Origin: Clostridia bacterium
Lineage (GTDB): Bacteria; Bacillota; Clostridia; Oscillospirales; CAG-272
Direction of reading: 5' to 3'
NCBI GenBank assembly: GCA_017455185.1
Contig: JAFTBN010000030.1
Location: 1-33,597, forward strand
DNA length: 33,597 nt
Below, piece after piece: positions 1 to 7,845 of the stretch; the first letter of the stretch is position 1; each line of letters opens with the position of its first letter. Made by a program: the position numbers and the translations under genes. The notes under the pieces were generated by a model that saw only the letters and a list, made by a program, of their open reading frames with translations, searched no databases and was not told the origin of the DNA.

Positions 1-39
1 CAATATTTCCGGGGAAAATCAAGGGGGAAAACTCAAATT

Positions 40-67
40 TTAATAATATTCTTTAGAATATTATTAA
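40..67. repeat. Perfect 13-bp inverted repeat, 2-nt loop
   Basis: TTAATAATATTCT (40-52) and AGAATATTATTAA (55-67) are exact reverse complements around TT. The segment is AT-rich and lies upstream of the truncated cas9. It could be a DNA-binding site or a hairpin; no T-run follows, so it is not a standard terminator on the + strand. Confidence 0.6.
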
Positions 68-110
68 TTGGCCAAAAAAATACCGCAAAAATTTCCGATC
101 AAATTAAATT

Positions 111-126
111 TGTTTACCGGTAAACA
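111..126. promoter_or_regulatory. 16-bp perfect palindrome, LacI-family operator-like
   Basis: TGTTTACCGGTAAACA is a perfect palindrome. Sixteen-base palindromes with TG/CA ends and a central CG-containing core are typical of LacI/GalR-family operators, so this may be a sugar-operon operator. Its frame-1 TAA (121-123) closes the reading frame immediately upstream of the Cas9 homology. No regulator gene or sugar operon is visible nearby, so the assignment is inferred from shape alone. Confidence 0.4.
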
Positions 127-183
127 CAAAATTCACGTTTAAAAAGGACAGGGAAGGAAGAGTTTTCAAAGTATCTGGCTTCT

Positions 184-3099
184 TTGTTTGATAAAGTAAT
201 CTTCGACGAGGAGGATCTGGAAAAGGGCTCGGATATGAAGTCCAGACTTCAGACAAGAACTTTTTTGCCAAAGCAGAGAGATACAGATAACCGGGTTTTG
301 CCACATCAATTGTATTGGGGAGAACTGCACTTGATTCTAAATAACGCTTCAAAGTATCTTGCGTTTTTAAATGAGAAGGATGAGAGCGGCCTTTCTGTCC
401 AGGAAAAGATTGAGTCCATTTTCCTGTTCAGGATTCCTTATTATGTCGGACCGTTGAATCGTCATGCGCCGAATTCGTGGATGGTTCGAAAACAGGAAGG
501 AAAAATTTATCCTTGGAATTTCGAACAGATTGTTGATTTGGATGCGAGCGAGGATGAGTTTATAAAAAAACTCACCAATACCTGCACCTATCTTCCGGGC
601 GAAAAAGTGCTCCCCAAAGATTCTCTTATGTATCACAAATTCACCGTGTTGAATGAAATAAACAATATGAGAATCAACGGAGAAAGAATATCGGTTGAAT
701 TGAAACAGCGTATTTTCAATGAAGTCTTTCTAAAGAAGAAGAAAGTGACCCGTAAGTTTTTAACTTCGTGGATGATTCAGAACAGTTACTTGGAAAAAGG
801 AAAGGAAGAAGCGTTAACCGGGATTGATGAGGAAATCAAATCAAATTTGATTCCGCAAATCGCGTTCAAACAATTGATGGAATCTGGGACTTTGTCTGAA
901 ACAGATGTGGAGAGAATAATTGAGAGGGCAAGTTATGCCGAGGATAAGACCAGGTTATTAAAGTGGATGGAGCGGGAATATCCTTATCTGACAAAAGAGG
1001 ATTGCTTGTACATCGCTTCGCTGAAGATTAAAGATTTTGGAAGATTGTCGCGCAAGTTTTTGAATGAATTGACCGGAGTAGATTGCACAACCGGAGAAGA
1101 GACTACCATCCTGAATGCTATGTGGAATACTCAAAATAACCTTATGGAAATTGTGAGTGACCCGGATAAGTATACTTTTTCAAAGAGGATACAGGAATTC
1201 AAAACTGAATACTATTCGAATAATACGTCTTCTCTTGAGGATAAGTTGAATGAAATGTACCTTTCCAACACGGTGAAGCGTCAAGTATACAGGACTTTGG
1301 ATATTGTCAAAGATGTTTCGAAAGCTTTCGGTGCTCCGAAAAAAATATTTGTGGAAATGACCAGAGGAGGCACTGAAGACGAAAAAGGCAAAAGAACGAA
1401 ATCAAGAAAGCAGCAATTGCTTGAACTTTATGATGAATGCGCTGATGAGGACATAAGGCATCTGAAAGCCCAACTTGAAGAGATGGGTGAATTGGCCGAC
1501 AATAAACTGCAAAGCGAAAAACTGTTTTTATATTATCTGCAACTTGGTCGTTGTATGTATACGGGAAAACCGATTGACCTTTCTAAAATCGGAAACAGTT
1601 CCTACTGTGATGTAGATCACATTTATCCGCAGGCATACGTAAAGGATGACAGCGTCTTAAATAATAAGGTTCTTGTTTTTTCGGAAGAAAACGGAAAAAA
1701 GAGTGATAAATATCCTATTGCGGATAATGTTCGTCATTCTATGACGGCTTTCTGGTCATTTTTAAAGAATTCTAAGCTCATTACTGAAGAAAAATACAAA
1801 AGGCTTGTCCGTGCTACTCCTTTTACGGATGAGGAGAAATATGGGTTTATTAACAGACAGATAACCGAAACATCTCAATCGACGAAAGCGGTCGCTTCTT
1901 TGTTGAAGGAGTTTTATCCGGAAACAGAAATCGTTTATTCCAAAGCCAATTTAACTTCTGAATTCAGGCATGTATTTGATCTGTATAAGTCGCGTCTATA
2001 TAATGATCTTCATCACGCAGTAGATGCTTATTTGAATATTGTTGTCGGCAATGTTTACAATATGAAATTCACGAAGCAGTTCAATGTTCATCAGTCTTAT
2101 AGTATTAATGTGGAAACTGTTTTTTCTCATCCAGTTTACAGCAATGGTAAACTGGTATGGGATGGGCAGCCGATGCTGGGGAAGGTAAAAAAGACTGCAA
2201 TCAAAAATACAGCGCACTTTACCAAGTTTGCTTTCCTGAAAAAAGGTCAGCTTTTTGATATCATGCCCGTACAAAAGGATGATGGACTTGTGCCGATCAA
2301 AAAGAATATGCAGACTGAAAAATATGGGGGTTACAATAAACCTAAGGTGATGTGCTTTATTCCTGTAAAATTTAGCGCAAAAAAGAAGACTGATATTTTG
2401 ATAATGCCTGTTGAAATACTCTATTGTGATAGAGTTTTAAAGGATGAAGTGTTTGCAAAAGATTATGCAATATCCAGAATTAAATCGATTCTAGGGCTTG
2501 ATGTTTCGGAGATTTCTTTTCCTTTAGGAAGGAAACCTTGGAAAGTCAACACTGTGCTCTCTTTGAATGGGTTTAAAATATGTGTTTCCGGAACTTCAAG
2601 TGGTGGAAAGTGCTTGATTGCTCAGCCGATTATGCAGTTTGCATCAGACAATTATTGGAATTATTATTTAAAGAAGCTGGAAAAAATGAGTGAGAAAATG
2701 ACACGAATAAACTATATTTATGACCAAATATTTGATGTTGTAAACAAGGAAGACAATAATAAATTGTATGACCTATATGTAGATAAATTGAAGCATTCTG
2801 TTTATGCCAAACGTGTCAATTCGCCACTGACAATTTTGGAAGAAGGAAGAGAATTGTTTCTTTCACTAAGTATTATGGAACAGGTGAGAGTCTTATTGAA
2901 TATTCATCAATTGTTTGGTCGTGAGACTGGGGGAAGAGATTTGTCTTTGATTGGAGGCAAAGAACATGCTGCAGCTACTGTAAGTTTCAGTTCAACGGTA
3001 TCGAATTGGAAGAAATACTATAGTGATGTACGGCTATTAAATGTTTCAAGTTCGGGGCTTTGGCAAAAGGAATCTGTTAATTTGTTGTCTCTATTATGA
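184..3099 (+). CDS. cas9: CRISPR-associated endonuclease Cas9, type II, N-terminally truncated
   Basis: This is the C-terminal two-thirds of a type II-A-like Cas9. From the TTG at 184 it encodes 971 residues. The landmarks are the REC motif FRIPYYVGP with WNFE (about 82-114), RuvC-II KKIFVEMTRGG (386-396, Glu391), HNH DVDHIYPQ (His479) with NGKKSD (Asn503), RuvC-III HHAVDAYLN (His610, His611, Asp614), and a normal-length PAM-interacting region ending SSSGLWQKESVNLLSLL. Cas9-like sequence continues in frame upstream to about 145-157 (KEEFSKYLASLF, like the KEEFYKF region of SpCas9), then stops; an in-frame TAA sits at 121. RuvC-I with its catalytic Asp, the Arg-rich bridge helix and most of REC1, about 400 residues, are missing, and no other frame in 1-145 supplies them. 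The TTG has no convincing Shine-Dalgarno, so translation is doubtful. It is probably a pseudogene or an artefact of a contig edge. The gene is AT-rich compared with the chromosome that follows. Confidence 0.85.
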   Translation: MFDKVIFDEEDLEKGSDMKSRLQTRTFLPKQRDTDNRVLPHQLYWGELHLILNNASKYLAFLNEKDESGLSVQEKIESIFLFRIPYYVGPLNRHAPNSWMVRKQEGKIYPWNFEQIVDLDASEDEFIKKLTNTCTYLPGEKVLPKDSLMYHKFTVLNEINNMRINGERISVELKQRIFNEVFLKKKKVTRKFLTSWMIQNSYLEKGKEEALTGIDEEIKSNLIPQIAFKQLMESGTLSETDVERIIERASYAEDKTRLLKWMEREYPYLTKEDCLYIASLKIKDFGRLSRKFLNELTGVDCTTGEETTILNAMWNTQNNLMEIVSDPDKYTFSKRIQEFKTEYYSNNTSSLEDKLNEMYLSNTVKRQVYRTLDIVKDVSKAFGAPKKIFVEMTRGGTEDEKGKRTKSRKQQLLELYDECADEDIRHLKAQLEEMGELADNKLQSEKLFLYYLQLGRCMYTGKPIDLSKIGNSSYCDVDHIYPQAYVKDDSVLNNKVLVFSEENGKKSDKYPIADNVRHSMTAFWSFLKNSKLITEEKYKRLVRATPFTDEEKYGFINRQITETSQSTKAVASLLKEFYPETEIVYSKANLTSEFRHVFDLYKSRLYNDLHHAVDAYLNIVVGNVYNMKFTKQFNVHQSYSINVETVFSHPVYSNGKLVWDGQPMLGKVKKTAIKNTAHFTKFAFLKKGQLFDIMPVQKDDGLVPIKKNMQTEKYGGYNKPKVMCFIPVKFSAKKKTDILIMPVEILYCDRVLKDEVFAKDYAISRIKSILGLDVSEISFPLGRKPWKVNTVLSLNGFKICVSGTSSGGKCLIAQPIMQFASDNYWNYYLKKLEKMSEKMTRINYIYDQIFDVVNKEDNNKLYDLYVDKLKHSVYAKRVNSPLTILEEGRELFLSLSIMEQVRVLLNIHQLFGRETGGRDLSLIGGKEHAAATVSFSSTVSNWKKYYSDVRLLNVSSSGLWQKESVNLLSLL

Positions 3100-3109
3100 G
3101 TTGGAGAAC

Positions 3110-3476
3110 GTTTGAGAGCAGTGTAATTTCATAGGGGTCTCAAACCTTTTCTCCTTTTCTTCCGGACTTGTGACCGTTTGAGAGCAGTGTAATTTCATAG
3201 GGGTCTCAAACCGCAATCATCAACACGCTGCCCGCGCCCAAGTTTGAGAGCAGTGTAATTTCATAGGGGGTCTCAAACTCCTAGGTTGGTCTCCTTCAGC
3301 CGTAGCCAGTTTGAGAGCAGTGTAATTTCATAGGGGGTCTCAAACTCCTAGGTTGGTCTCCTTCAACCGTAGCCAGTTTGAGAGCAGTGTAATTTCATAG
3401 GGGTCTCAAACCGTTCGCCTCGGCTTCGGCAGCCACTCCGGTTTGAGAGCAGTGTAATTTCATAGGGGTCTCAAAC
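3110..3476 (+). CRISPR. CRISPR array, 6 repeats and 5 spacers (type II repeat)
   Basis: Repeats occupy 3110-3145, 3176-3211, 3242-3278, 3309-3345, 3376-3411 and 3441-3476. They are 36 bp except numbers 3 and 4, which have five Gs instead of four near the 3' end (37 bp). Each begins GTTTGAGAGCAG and ends GGTCTCAAAC, and the outer 8 bases (GTTTGAGA/TCTCAAAC) form an inverted repeat. The GTTTxAGAGC start is the usual type II-A orientation, so crRNA transcription is expected on the + strand, in the same direction as cas9. Spacers are 3146-3175, 3212-3241, 3279-3308, 3346-3375 (30 bp each) and 3412-3440 (29 bp). Spacers 3 and 4 differ by one base. The array starts only 10 bp after the cas9 stop, leaving no room for a separate leader. 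Confidence 0.97.
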
Positions 3477-3642
3477 GTCTTGTTTGCTGATTGCTTTAAA
3501 GGAGATTGTCATTTGGATTGCCGAAATACGGCTTGGCTTTCTCACAGGGGATGTTTTTTTGACTTTTGCAAGAATGGAACGTGCAATTATTCATTTTCAC
3601 TTCAAAAAAATGCGGAAAGAAGCGAAAATATGGAAATTGCCA
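3477..3642. other. Spacer region between CRISPR array and livK promoter
   Basis: No supported gene is present. A 61-codon frame from a TTG at 3480 has no Shine-Dalgarno and no recognisable domain. No anti-repeat that could nucleate a tracrRNA is seen on either strand here. A T-run occurs at about 3553-3560 without a good hairpin. Confidence 0.4.
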
Positions 3643-3671
3643 TTGACAAAATGAAAGAACGGTGATATCAT
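3643..3671 (+). promoter_or_regulatory. Sigma-A promoter of livK
   Basis: TTGACA (3643-3648), a 17-bp spacer, then TATCAT (3666-3671). The -10 lies inside a dyad, TGATAT-CATT-ATATCA (3663-3678), which could be a regulator site. Transcription should start near 3678, giving a leader of about 57 nt before livK. Confidence 0.75.
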
Positions 3672-3714
3672 TATATCAATATTTCTTTTTTGCGCCATGC
3701 AAAGGGGAAAAATA

Positions 3715-3738
3715 ATGGATAACGAGGTATCACTATGA
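3715..3738 (+). CDS. Possible 7-codon leader peptide overlapping livK start
   Basis: ATG at 3715 encodes MDNEVSL and stops at TGA 3736-3738, overlapping the livK ATG (3735) in an ATGA arrangement. It has its own AAAGGGG (3701-3707) at 7-nt spacing. This would give translational coupling, but livK also has its own GAGG (3724-3727), so the minicistron may be accidental. Confidence 0.3.
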   Translation: MDNEVSL

Positions 3739-4868
3739 AACTCTCAACCAAGAGATGGATCTGTTCTTTGATGCTTGTTTCCATGCTTCTCCTGTGCTTT
3801 GCCGGCTGCGGCAAGGCCAACAGCAAAGACACATGGAACATCGGTGCTACCGGCCCGCTGACCGGTTCCGCTTCCTCCTACGGCATTTCCGTCAAGAACG
3901 GGGCCGAGCTGGCCATCGAGGAAATTAACAAAGCCGGCGGTTTGGCCGGACATGACTTCAAGTTCGATATGAAGGACGATCAGGCGCAGCCGGGTCCTGC
4001 CGGACAGGGCTATGATGTTCTGTACGAAGCAGGCATGATTGCTTCCATCGGTTCGGTTACATCGGATTCCTGCCTTGCCTTCGGTGCCAAGGCCGCAAAA
4101 GACAATCTGTTCTTCATCACTCCTTCGGCGTCCGCGCAGGCCGTCATTGAGACGGGTACCAACGCTTTCCGCGTCTGCTTCGGCGACCCGGACCAGGGAA
4201 CTCTTGCCGCTCAGCAGATCAAGGCGGACGGTTATACCAAAGTCGGCTGCATCTATGATACCAGCGACCCGTATTCCGCCGGCATATATGAAGCCTTCAA
4301 GGCCGAGATGGACAAGCAGGGCATCGCGTTCAATACCCAGAGCTTCGACAAGGACAACAACAAGGACTTTTCGTCCCAGGTTGAACAGCTCAAGGAATGC
4401 GACATCATTTTCTGCCCGTTCTATTACACCGAGGCTGCTCTCGTGGCGCAAAGCTGCGTTTCCAAGAGCGTGAATGCCGTTCTGTTCGGCTGCGACGGTT
4501 TTGACGGAATTGCCGGCATGTTCTCCGACACCGACGTCATCTCCAACAAGATCCTGTACATCACGCCTTTCGACGTGAACAGCACCGAGGCCAAATCCGC
4601 TGCATTCGTTTCGGCTTATAAGGCAAAGTACGGTTCTGAGCCGGATCAGTTCGCAGCGGACGGTTACGATGCCATCTATCTGATCTATACGGCTATGAAG
4701 CAGGCAGACATCAAGGATCTGTCCCTGACGGCTTCGCAGGTTTGCGAACTGATCAAGGGCGTCATCCTGCAGTCTTCGTTCTCCTATGCAGGCGTAACCG
4801 GTACGATGACATGGGATGCATCCGGCGCCTGCACCAAGACTCCGATCATTGTCGAATACAAGAAATAA
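3735..4868 (+). CDS. livK: Branched-chain amino-acid-type ABC transporter, substrate-binding lipoprotein
   Basis: A 377-residue periplasmic-binding-type protein of the LivJ/LivK (type I, receptor ligand-binding) family. Residues 1-25 form a lipoprotein signal ending in lipobox FAGC (Cys25), so it is anchored on the outer face of the membrane and delivers solute to LivHM. The mature start WNIGATGPLTGSASSYGISVKNGAELAIEEINKAGGLAG is the characteristic first strand and helix of the family; QADGYTKVGCIYD and the C-terminal FAADGYDAIYLIYTAMKQA are also typical. The start at ATG 3735 is supported by GAGG 7 nt upstream and by the signal peptide. It is first in the livK-HMGF cluster, with its own promoter and a hairpin after it. 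Ligands of this family include Leu/Ile/Val, other amino acids and short amides or urea, so the substrate is not certain. Confidence 0.93.
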   Translation: MKLSTKRWICSLMLVSMLLLCFAGCGKANSKDTWNIGATGPLTGSASSYGISVKNGAELAIEEINKAGGLAGHDFKFDMKDDQAQPGPAGQGYDVLYEAGMIASIGSVTSDSCLAFGAKAAKDNLFFITPSASAQAVIETGTNAFRVCFGDPDQGTLAAQQIKADGYTKVGCIYDTSDPYSAGIYEAFKAEMDKQGIAFNTQSFDKDNNKDFSSQVEQLKECDIIFCPFYYTEAALVAQSCVSKSVNAVLFGCDGFDGIAGMFSDTDVISNKILYITPFDVNSTEAKSAAFVSAYKAKYGSEPDQFAADGYDAIYLIYTAMKQADIKDLSLTASQVCELIKGVILQSSFSYAGVTGTMTWDASGACTKTPIIVEYKK

Positions 4869-4884
4869 AGATTGATTTCTGTCA

Positions 4885-4925
4885 GGTCCTCGTATCCCGG
4901 TTTATACGGGGTACGGGGACCTTTT
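4885..4925 (+). terminator. Hairpin between livK and livH (partial terminator)
   Basis: GGTCCTCGTATCCCG (4885-4899) pairs over 15 positions, with G-U wobbles, with CGGGGTACGGGGACC (4907-4921), followed by TTTT. Such a hairpin after the binding-protein gene commonly keeps binding-protein mRNA in excess over the downstream permease genes. No separate promoter for livH was recognised, so read-through is expected. Confidence 0.65.
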
Positions 4926-5016
4926 CCGCATCTTTGGCTCGCGCCTATGGCTCGGGCCGGTTAGTTATTTGAAAGGGGAGGGCGGTTCCTGACAAGGGAG
5001 ACTGTCCGTTGAGTGT

Positions 5017-5889
5017 ATGACGGCTACGACTTTTATAGACGGATTGAGCCTGGGCGCCATTTATGCGCTCATCGCACTCGGTTATACCATGGTATACGGT
5101 ATCGCCAAGATGCTGAATTTTGCTCATGGTGATATCATCATGGTGGGCGCTTATACGGTATACAGCACGCTGCTGTGGATGGGCAAGCCGATTCTTGCGG
5201 TAATCTTTGCCATTGCTGTATGCGTCATTCTGGGCGTTGTCATCGAAAAAGTGGCCTATAAGCCCTTGCGTGGAGCCTCGCCACTGGCCGTCCTGATTAC
5301 GGCCATCGGCGTCAGCTATCTGCTCCAGGCCATCGCGCAGCTTGCCTTCGGAGCCAAGGCGGTTCCGGTCGGGCTGCCGCGTTTTCCCGTGCTCCACATT
5401 GGAGATAAGCTGGTGGTCAATGTCTCCACTCTGATTACCCTGGGAGTGGGGAGCGTTTTGATGATTGCGCTGACCTTGTTCATCAAGAAGAGCAAAATCG
5501 GGCGCGCGATGATTGCGGTCTCCGAGGACCGGAAAGCGGCGCAGCTGATGGGCGTCAACGTCAACCGGATCATCTCCCTGACGTTTGCCATCGGTTCGGC
5601 CCTGGCCGCCGTTGCGAGTATCTTTTACCTGATGCAGATTCCGAACACCTCGCCGACCTTAGGTTCCATGCCCGGCATCAAGGCCTTTACGGCGGCCGTC
5701 ATCGGCGGCATCGGATCGATTCCTGGCGCCATGATCGGCGGCGTGCTCCTGGGCGTGGTGGAAAAGATCTGCCTGAGCATTCCGGCTCTCAATCCGTATA
5801 CCACCGCCATTGAGTTTGCCATCCTGATCGTGATTCTGATGGTCCGGCCCACGGGCATTCTGGGCAAGAAGATCAGAGAGAAGGTGTAA
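5017..5889 (+). CDS. livH: Branched-chain amino-acid-type ABC permease LivH
   Basis: A 290-residue polytopic membrane protein of the LivH permease family. The N-terminus FIDGLSLGAIYALIALGYTMVYGIAKMLNFAHGDIIMVGAY is the family hallmark; GSALAAVASIFYLMQIPNTSPTLGSMPGIKAFTAAVIGGIGSIPGAMIGGVLLG is the conserved C-terminal half, including the loop that contacts the ATPases. About eight hydrophobic segments are present and the length is normal. It pairs with LivM to form the membrane channel. The ATG at 5017 starts the conserved sequence, but the nearest good Shine-Dalgarno (AAGGGAG, 4994-5000) is unusually far, 16 nt, which may mean weak initiation. livM follows after one base. Confidence 0.93.
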   Translation: MTATTFIDGLSLGAIYALIALGYTMVYGIAKMLNFAHGDIIMVGAYTVYSTLLWMGKPILAVIFAIAVCVILGVVIEKVAYKPLRGASPLAVLITAIGVSYLLQAIAQLAFGAKAVPVGLPRFPVLHIGDKLVVNVSTLITLGVGSVLMIALTLFIKKSKIGRAMIAVSEDRKAAQLMGVNVNRIISLTFAIGSALAAVASIFYLMQIPNTSPTLGSMPGIKAFTAAVIGGIGSIPGAMIGGVLLGVVEKICLSIPALNPYTTAIEFAILIVILMVRPTGILGKKIREKV

Positions 5890-5890
5890 T

Positions 5891-7066
5891 ATGGCTGGGT
5901 ATTTCAAAAGCATCCGGGACGGCTTTAAACTCCGGAACTTCACCAATTACATCCTGATTGCGGCGGCCCTGATTCTGTTCCTGATCCTGGAACTGACGGG
6001 CGTCCTGCGCCGCTCGCACGCCAATCTGCTTGCGCAGGTCGGATTCAGCATCATTCTTGCGGTTTCGCTGAATCTGGTCGTCGGCTTCCTGGGAGAGCTG
6101 AGCCTGGGACACGCGGGATTTATGTGCGCCGGCGCGTACATCGGCTGCTTTGTGGCCAATCAGCTGCACAAAACCTCGCTCCCTCCGCTTGTGACTCTCA
6201 TCGTTGCGATGGCGGTGGGCGGAATTGTCGCGGCTCTGTTCGGCTTTGTGGTCGGCCTTCCGGCCTTGCGCCTCAAGGGCGACTATCTGGCAATCGTGAC
6301 GCTGGCGTTCGGAGAAATCGTGCGGAACATCTGCAAGAATCTGCCCTGGTTTGGAGGCGCTATGGGTCTGCCGACCGAACAGTATGGCACGCATCTGTTC
6401 ATCGTGGCCTTTGCGGTCGTTCTCCTGATGCTGATTCTGACGCAGAATCTGATTCATTCCAAGCACGGCCGTGCGATTACGGCGATCCGGGACAATGAGA
6501 TTGCGGCCCGGGCCATGGGCATCAACGTCGTTTTCTACAAGTTGTTCGTCTTTGTCTTTACCGCCTTTTTCGCCGGCGTGGCAGGCGTTATCTACGGGTA
6601 TTATACGACTCCTGTCATCTACTCCTCCTTTACGTTCAACTACTCGATCGAGATTCTGGTCATGGTGGTCCTGGGCGGCATGGGCAACATCACGGGCTCC
6701 ATCCTGTCTGCCTCCCTGATCACGGTGGTCAACTTCGTCCTGCAGAGCAATCTGTCAGGCGATCAGGCAGCCATTAAGTATTTGGTTTATGCCCTGATTC
6801 TGATGGTGACCATTCTGTTCAACAACGCGCCGGCCTTCCGTCCGATCAAGGAAAAGATCGGGCTGCAGGCAATTCTATCCAGGGTGCGGAAAAAATTCGG
6901 TCTTAAACATCCGTCCGAGAATCCGGAGGAGATTGTGGACGACAGCGCCAAGTGGCACCGCATCCCGACCAAAATCAAGATGGATTCCATCCTTTCGACC
7001 GACCTCAAACCGGCCGACGACGGAACGCTGGAACCGGATCCGAGACAGGAGGACAAACATGAGTAA
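5891..7066 (+). CDS. livM: Branched-chain amino-acid-type ABC permease LivM
   Basis: A 391-residue membrane permease of the LivM family, partner of LivH. Family features are GFSIILAVSLNLVVGFLGELSLGHAGFMCAGAYIG (about 51-85), the LPALRLKGDYLAIVTLAFGEIVRNI segment, and KHGRAITAIRDNEIAARAMGINVVFYKLFVF, the cytoplasmic coupling-helix region. The last roughly 70 residues (after about 318) are a hydrophilic, charged cytoplasmic tail ending PDPRQEDKHE, longer than in minimal LivM proteins. The start at 5891 follows AGAAGG in the livH 3' end with a single base between genes. The stop overlaps livG by 8 bp, indicating translational coupling. Confidence 0.93.
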   Translation: MAGYFKSIRDGFKLRNFTNYILIAAALILFLILELTGVLRRSHANLLAQVGFSIILAVSLNLVVGFLGELSLGHAGFMCAGAYIGCFVANQLHKTSLPPLVTLIVAMAVGGIVAALFGFVVGLPALRLKGDYLAIVTLAFGEIVRNICKNLPWFGGAMGLPTEQYGTHLFIVAFAVVLLMLILTQNLIHSKHGRAITAIRDNEIAARAMGINVVFYKLFVFVFTAFFAGVAGVIYGYYTTPVIYSSFTFNYSIEILVMVVLGGMGNITGSILSASLITVVNFVLQSNLSGDQAAIKYLVYALILMVTILFNNAPAFRPIKEKIGLQAILSRVRKKFGLKHPSENPEEIVDDSAKWHRIPTKIKMDSILSTDLKPADDGTLEPDPRQEDKHE

Positions 7067-7835
7067 TCCTTTATTGCTTGAAACCCGGGATCTCGGAATC
7101 ACCTTCGGCGGTCTGAAAGCCGTCCAGAATCTGAATCTGCAAATCAAACCGATGGAACTGTACGGTCTGATCGGGCCCAACGGGGCCGGGAAGACCACGG
7201 TCTTCAACATGCTGACCGGCGTATACAAGCCGACCTACGGTCATTTCTATCTGGACGGGGAAGACCTGACCGGTCAGTCGCAGCAGCAGACCTGCGCCCG
7301 CGGCATTGCCCGGACGTTCCAGAACATCCGGCTGTTCAACAACATGAGCGTGCTGCGCAACGTGATGGTGGGACTGCACCACGATCCCGCTTTCAAATGC
7401 AACCCGTTGGTGGCGATGTTCCGCCTGCCTGCCTATTACGTGCATGAAAACGCGATGGTGGACCGGGCCAGGGAATTGCTGGACATCTTCGGCCTGGACG
7501 GGGAGCGGAACAACCTGGCTTGCAACCTGCCCTACGGCAAACAGCGCAAGCTGGAAATCGCGCGGGCGCTGGCAACCAATCCCAAACTTCTGCTGCTGGA
7601 CGAACCGGCTGCCGGCATGAACCCGCAGGAGACGGCTGAACTGATGGAGACCATCAAGTCGGTCCGGGATACATTCAAACTGACGATTCTTCTCATCGAA
7701 CACGATATGAGCCTGGTCAACGGCATCTGCGAGCGGGTTACCGTCCTGAACTTCGGGACCGAACTGGCCCAGGGGCCGGTCGGGCAGGTGCTCCGGAATC
7801 CGGAAGTCATCCGGGCCTATCTGGGCACGGATTAA
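7059..7835 (+). CDS. livG: Branched-chain amino-acid-type ABC transporter ATPase LivG
   Basis: A 258-residue ABC ATPase that powers LivHM from the cytoplasmic side. Walker A is GPNGAGKT (39-46), the signature is the LivG-type YGKQRK (159-164) in place of LSGGQ, and Walker B is LLLLDEP (177-183) followed by AAGMNP, which is diagnostic of LivG. The switch histidine is in LLIEHDMSLV. The frame is open further upstream, but ATG 7059 is preferred: it has AGGAGG at 7047-7052 and starts the family-typical sequence. It overlaps the livM stop by 8 bp. Confidence 0.93.
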   Translation: MSNPLLLETRDLGITFGGLKAVQNLNLQIKPMELYGLIGPNGAGKTTVFNMLTGVYKPTYGHFYLDGEDLTGQSQQQTCARGIARTFQNIRLFNNMSVLRNVMVGLHHDPAFKCNPLVAMFRLPAYYVHENAMVDRARELLDIFGLDGERNNLACNLPYGKQRKLEIARALATNPKLLLLDEPAAGMNPQETAELMETIKSVRDTFKLTILLIEHDMSLVNGICERVTVLNFGTELAQGPVGQVLRNPEVIRAYLGTD

Positions 7836-7845
7836 GGAGGCGCGT

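Noticed and set aside
17-45. Possible tracrRNA anti-repeat (CTCAAAT near 33-39)
   Set aside because: Only seven bases can pair with the repeat start; the GAAATTACACTGC part expected upstream is missing and no nexus-like stem follows.
3110-3476. CRISPR array read from the minus strand with a leader at 3477 onward
   Set aside because: The repeat start GTTTGAGAGC matches type II-A orientation on the + strand, and no leader-like conserved sequence was recognised at the right end.
3480-3665. 61-codon frame from TTG after the CRISPR array
   Set aside because: No Shine-Dalgarno, no recognisable domain, and it runs into the livK promoter.
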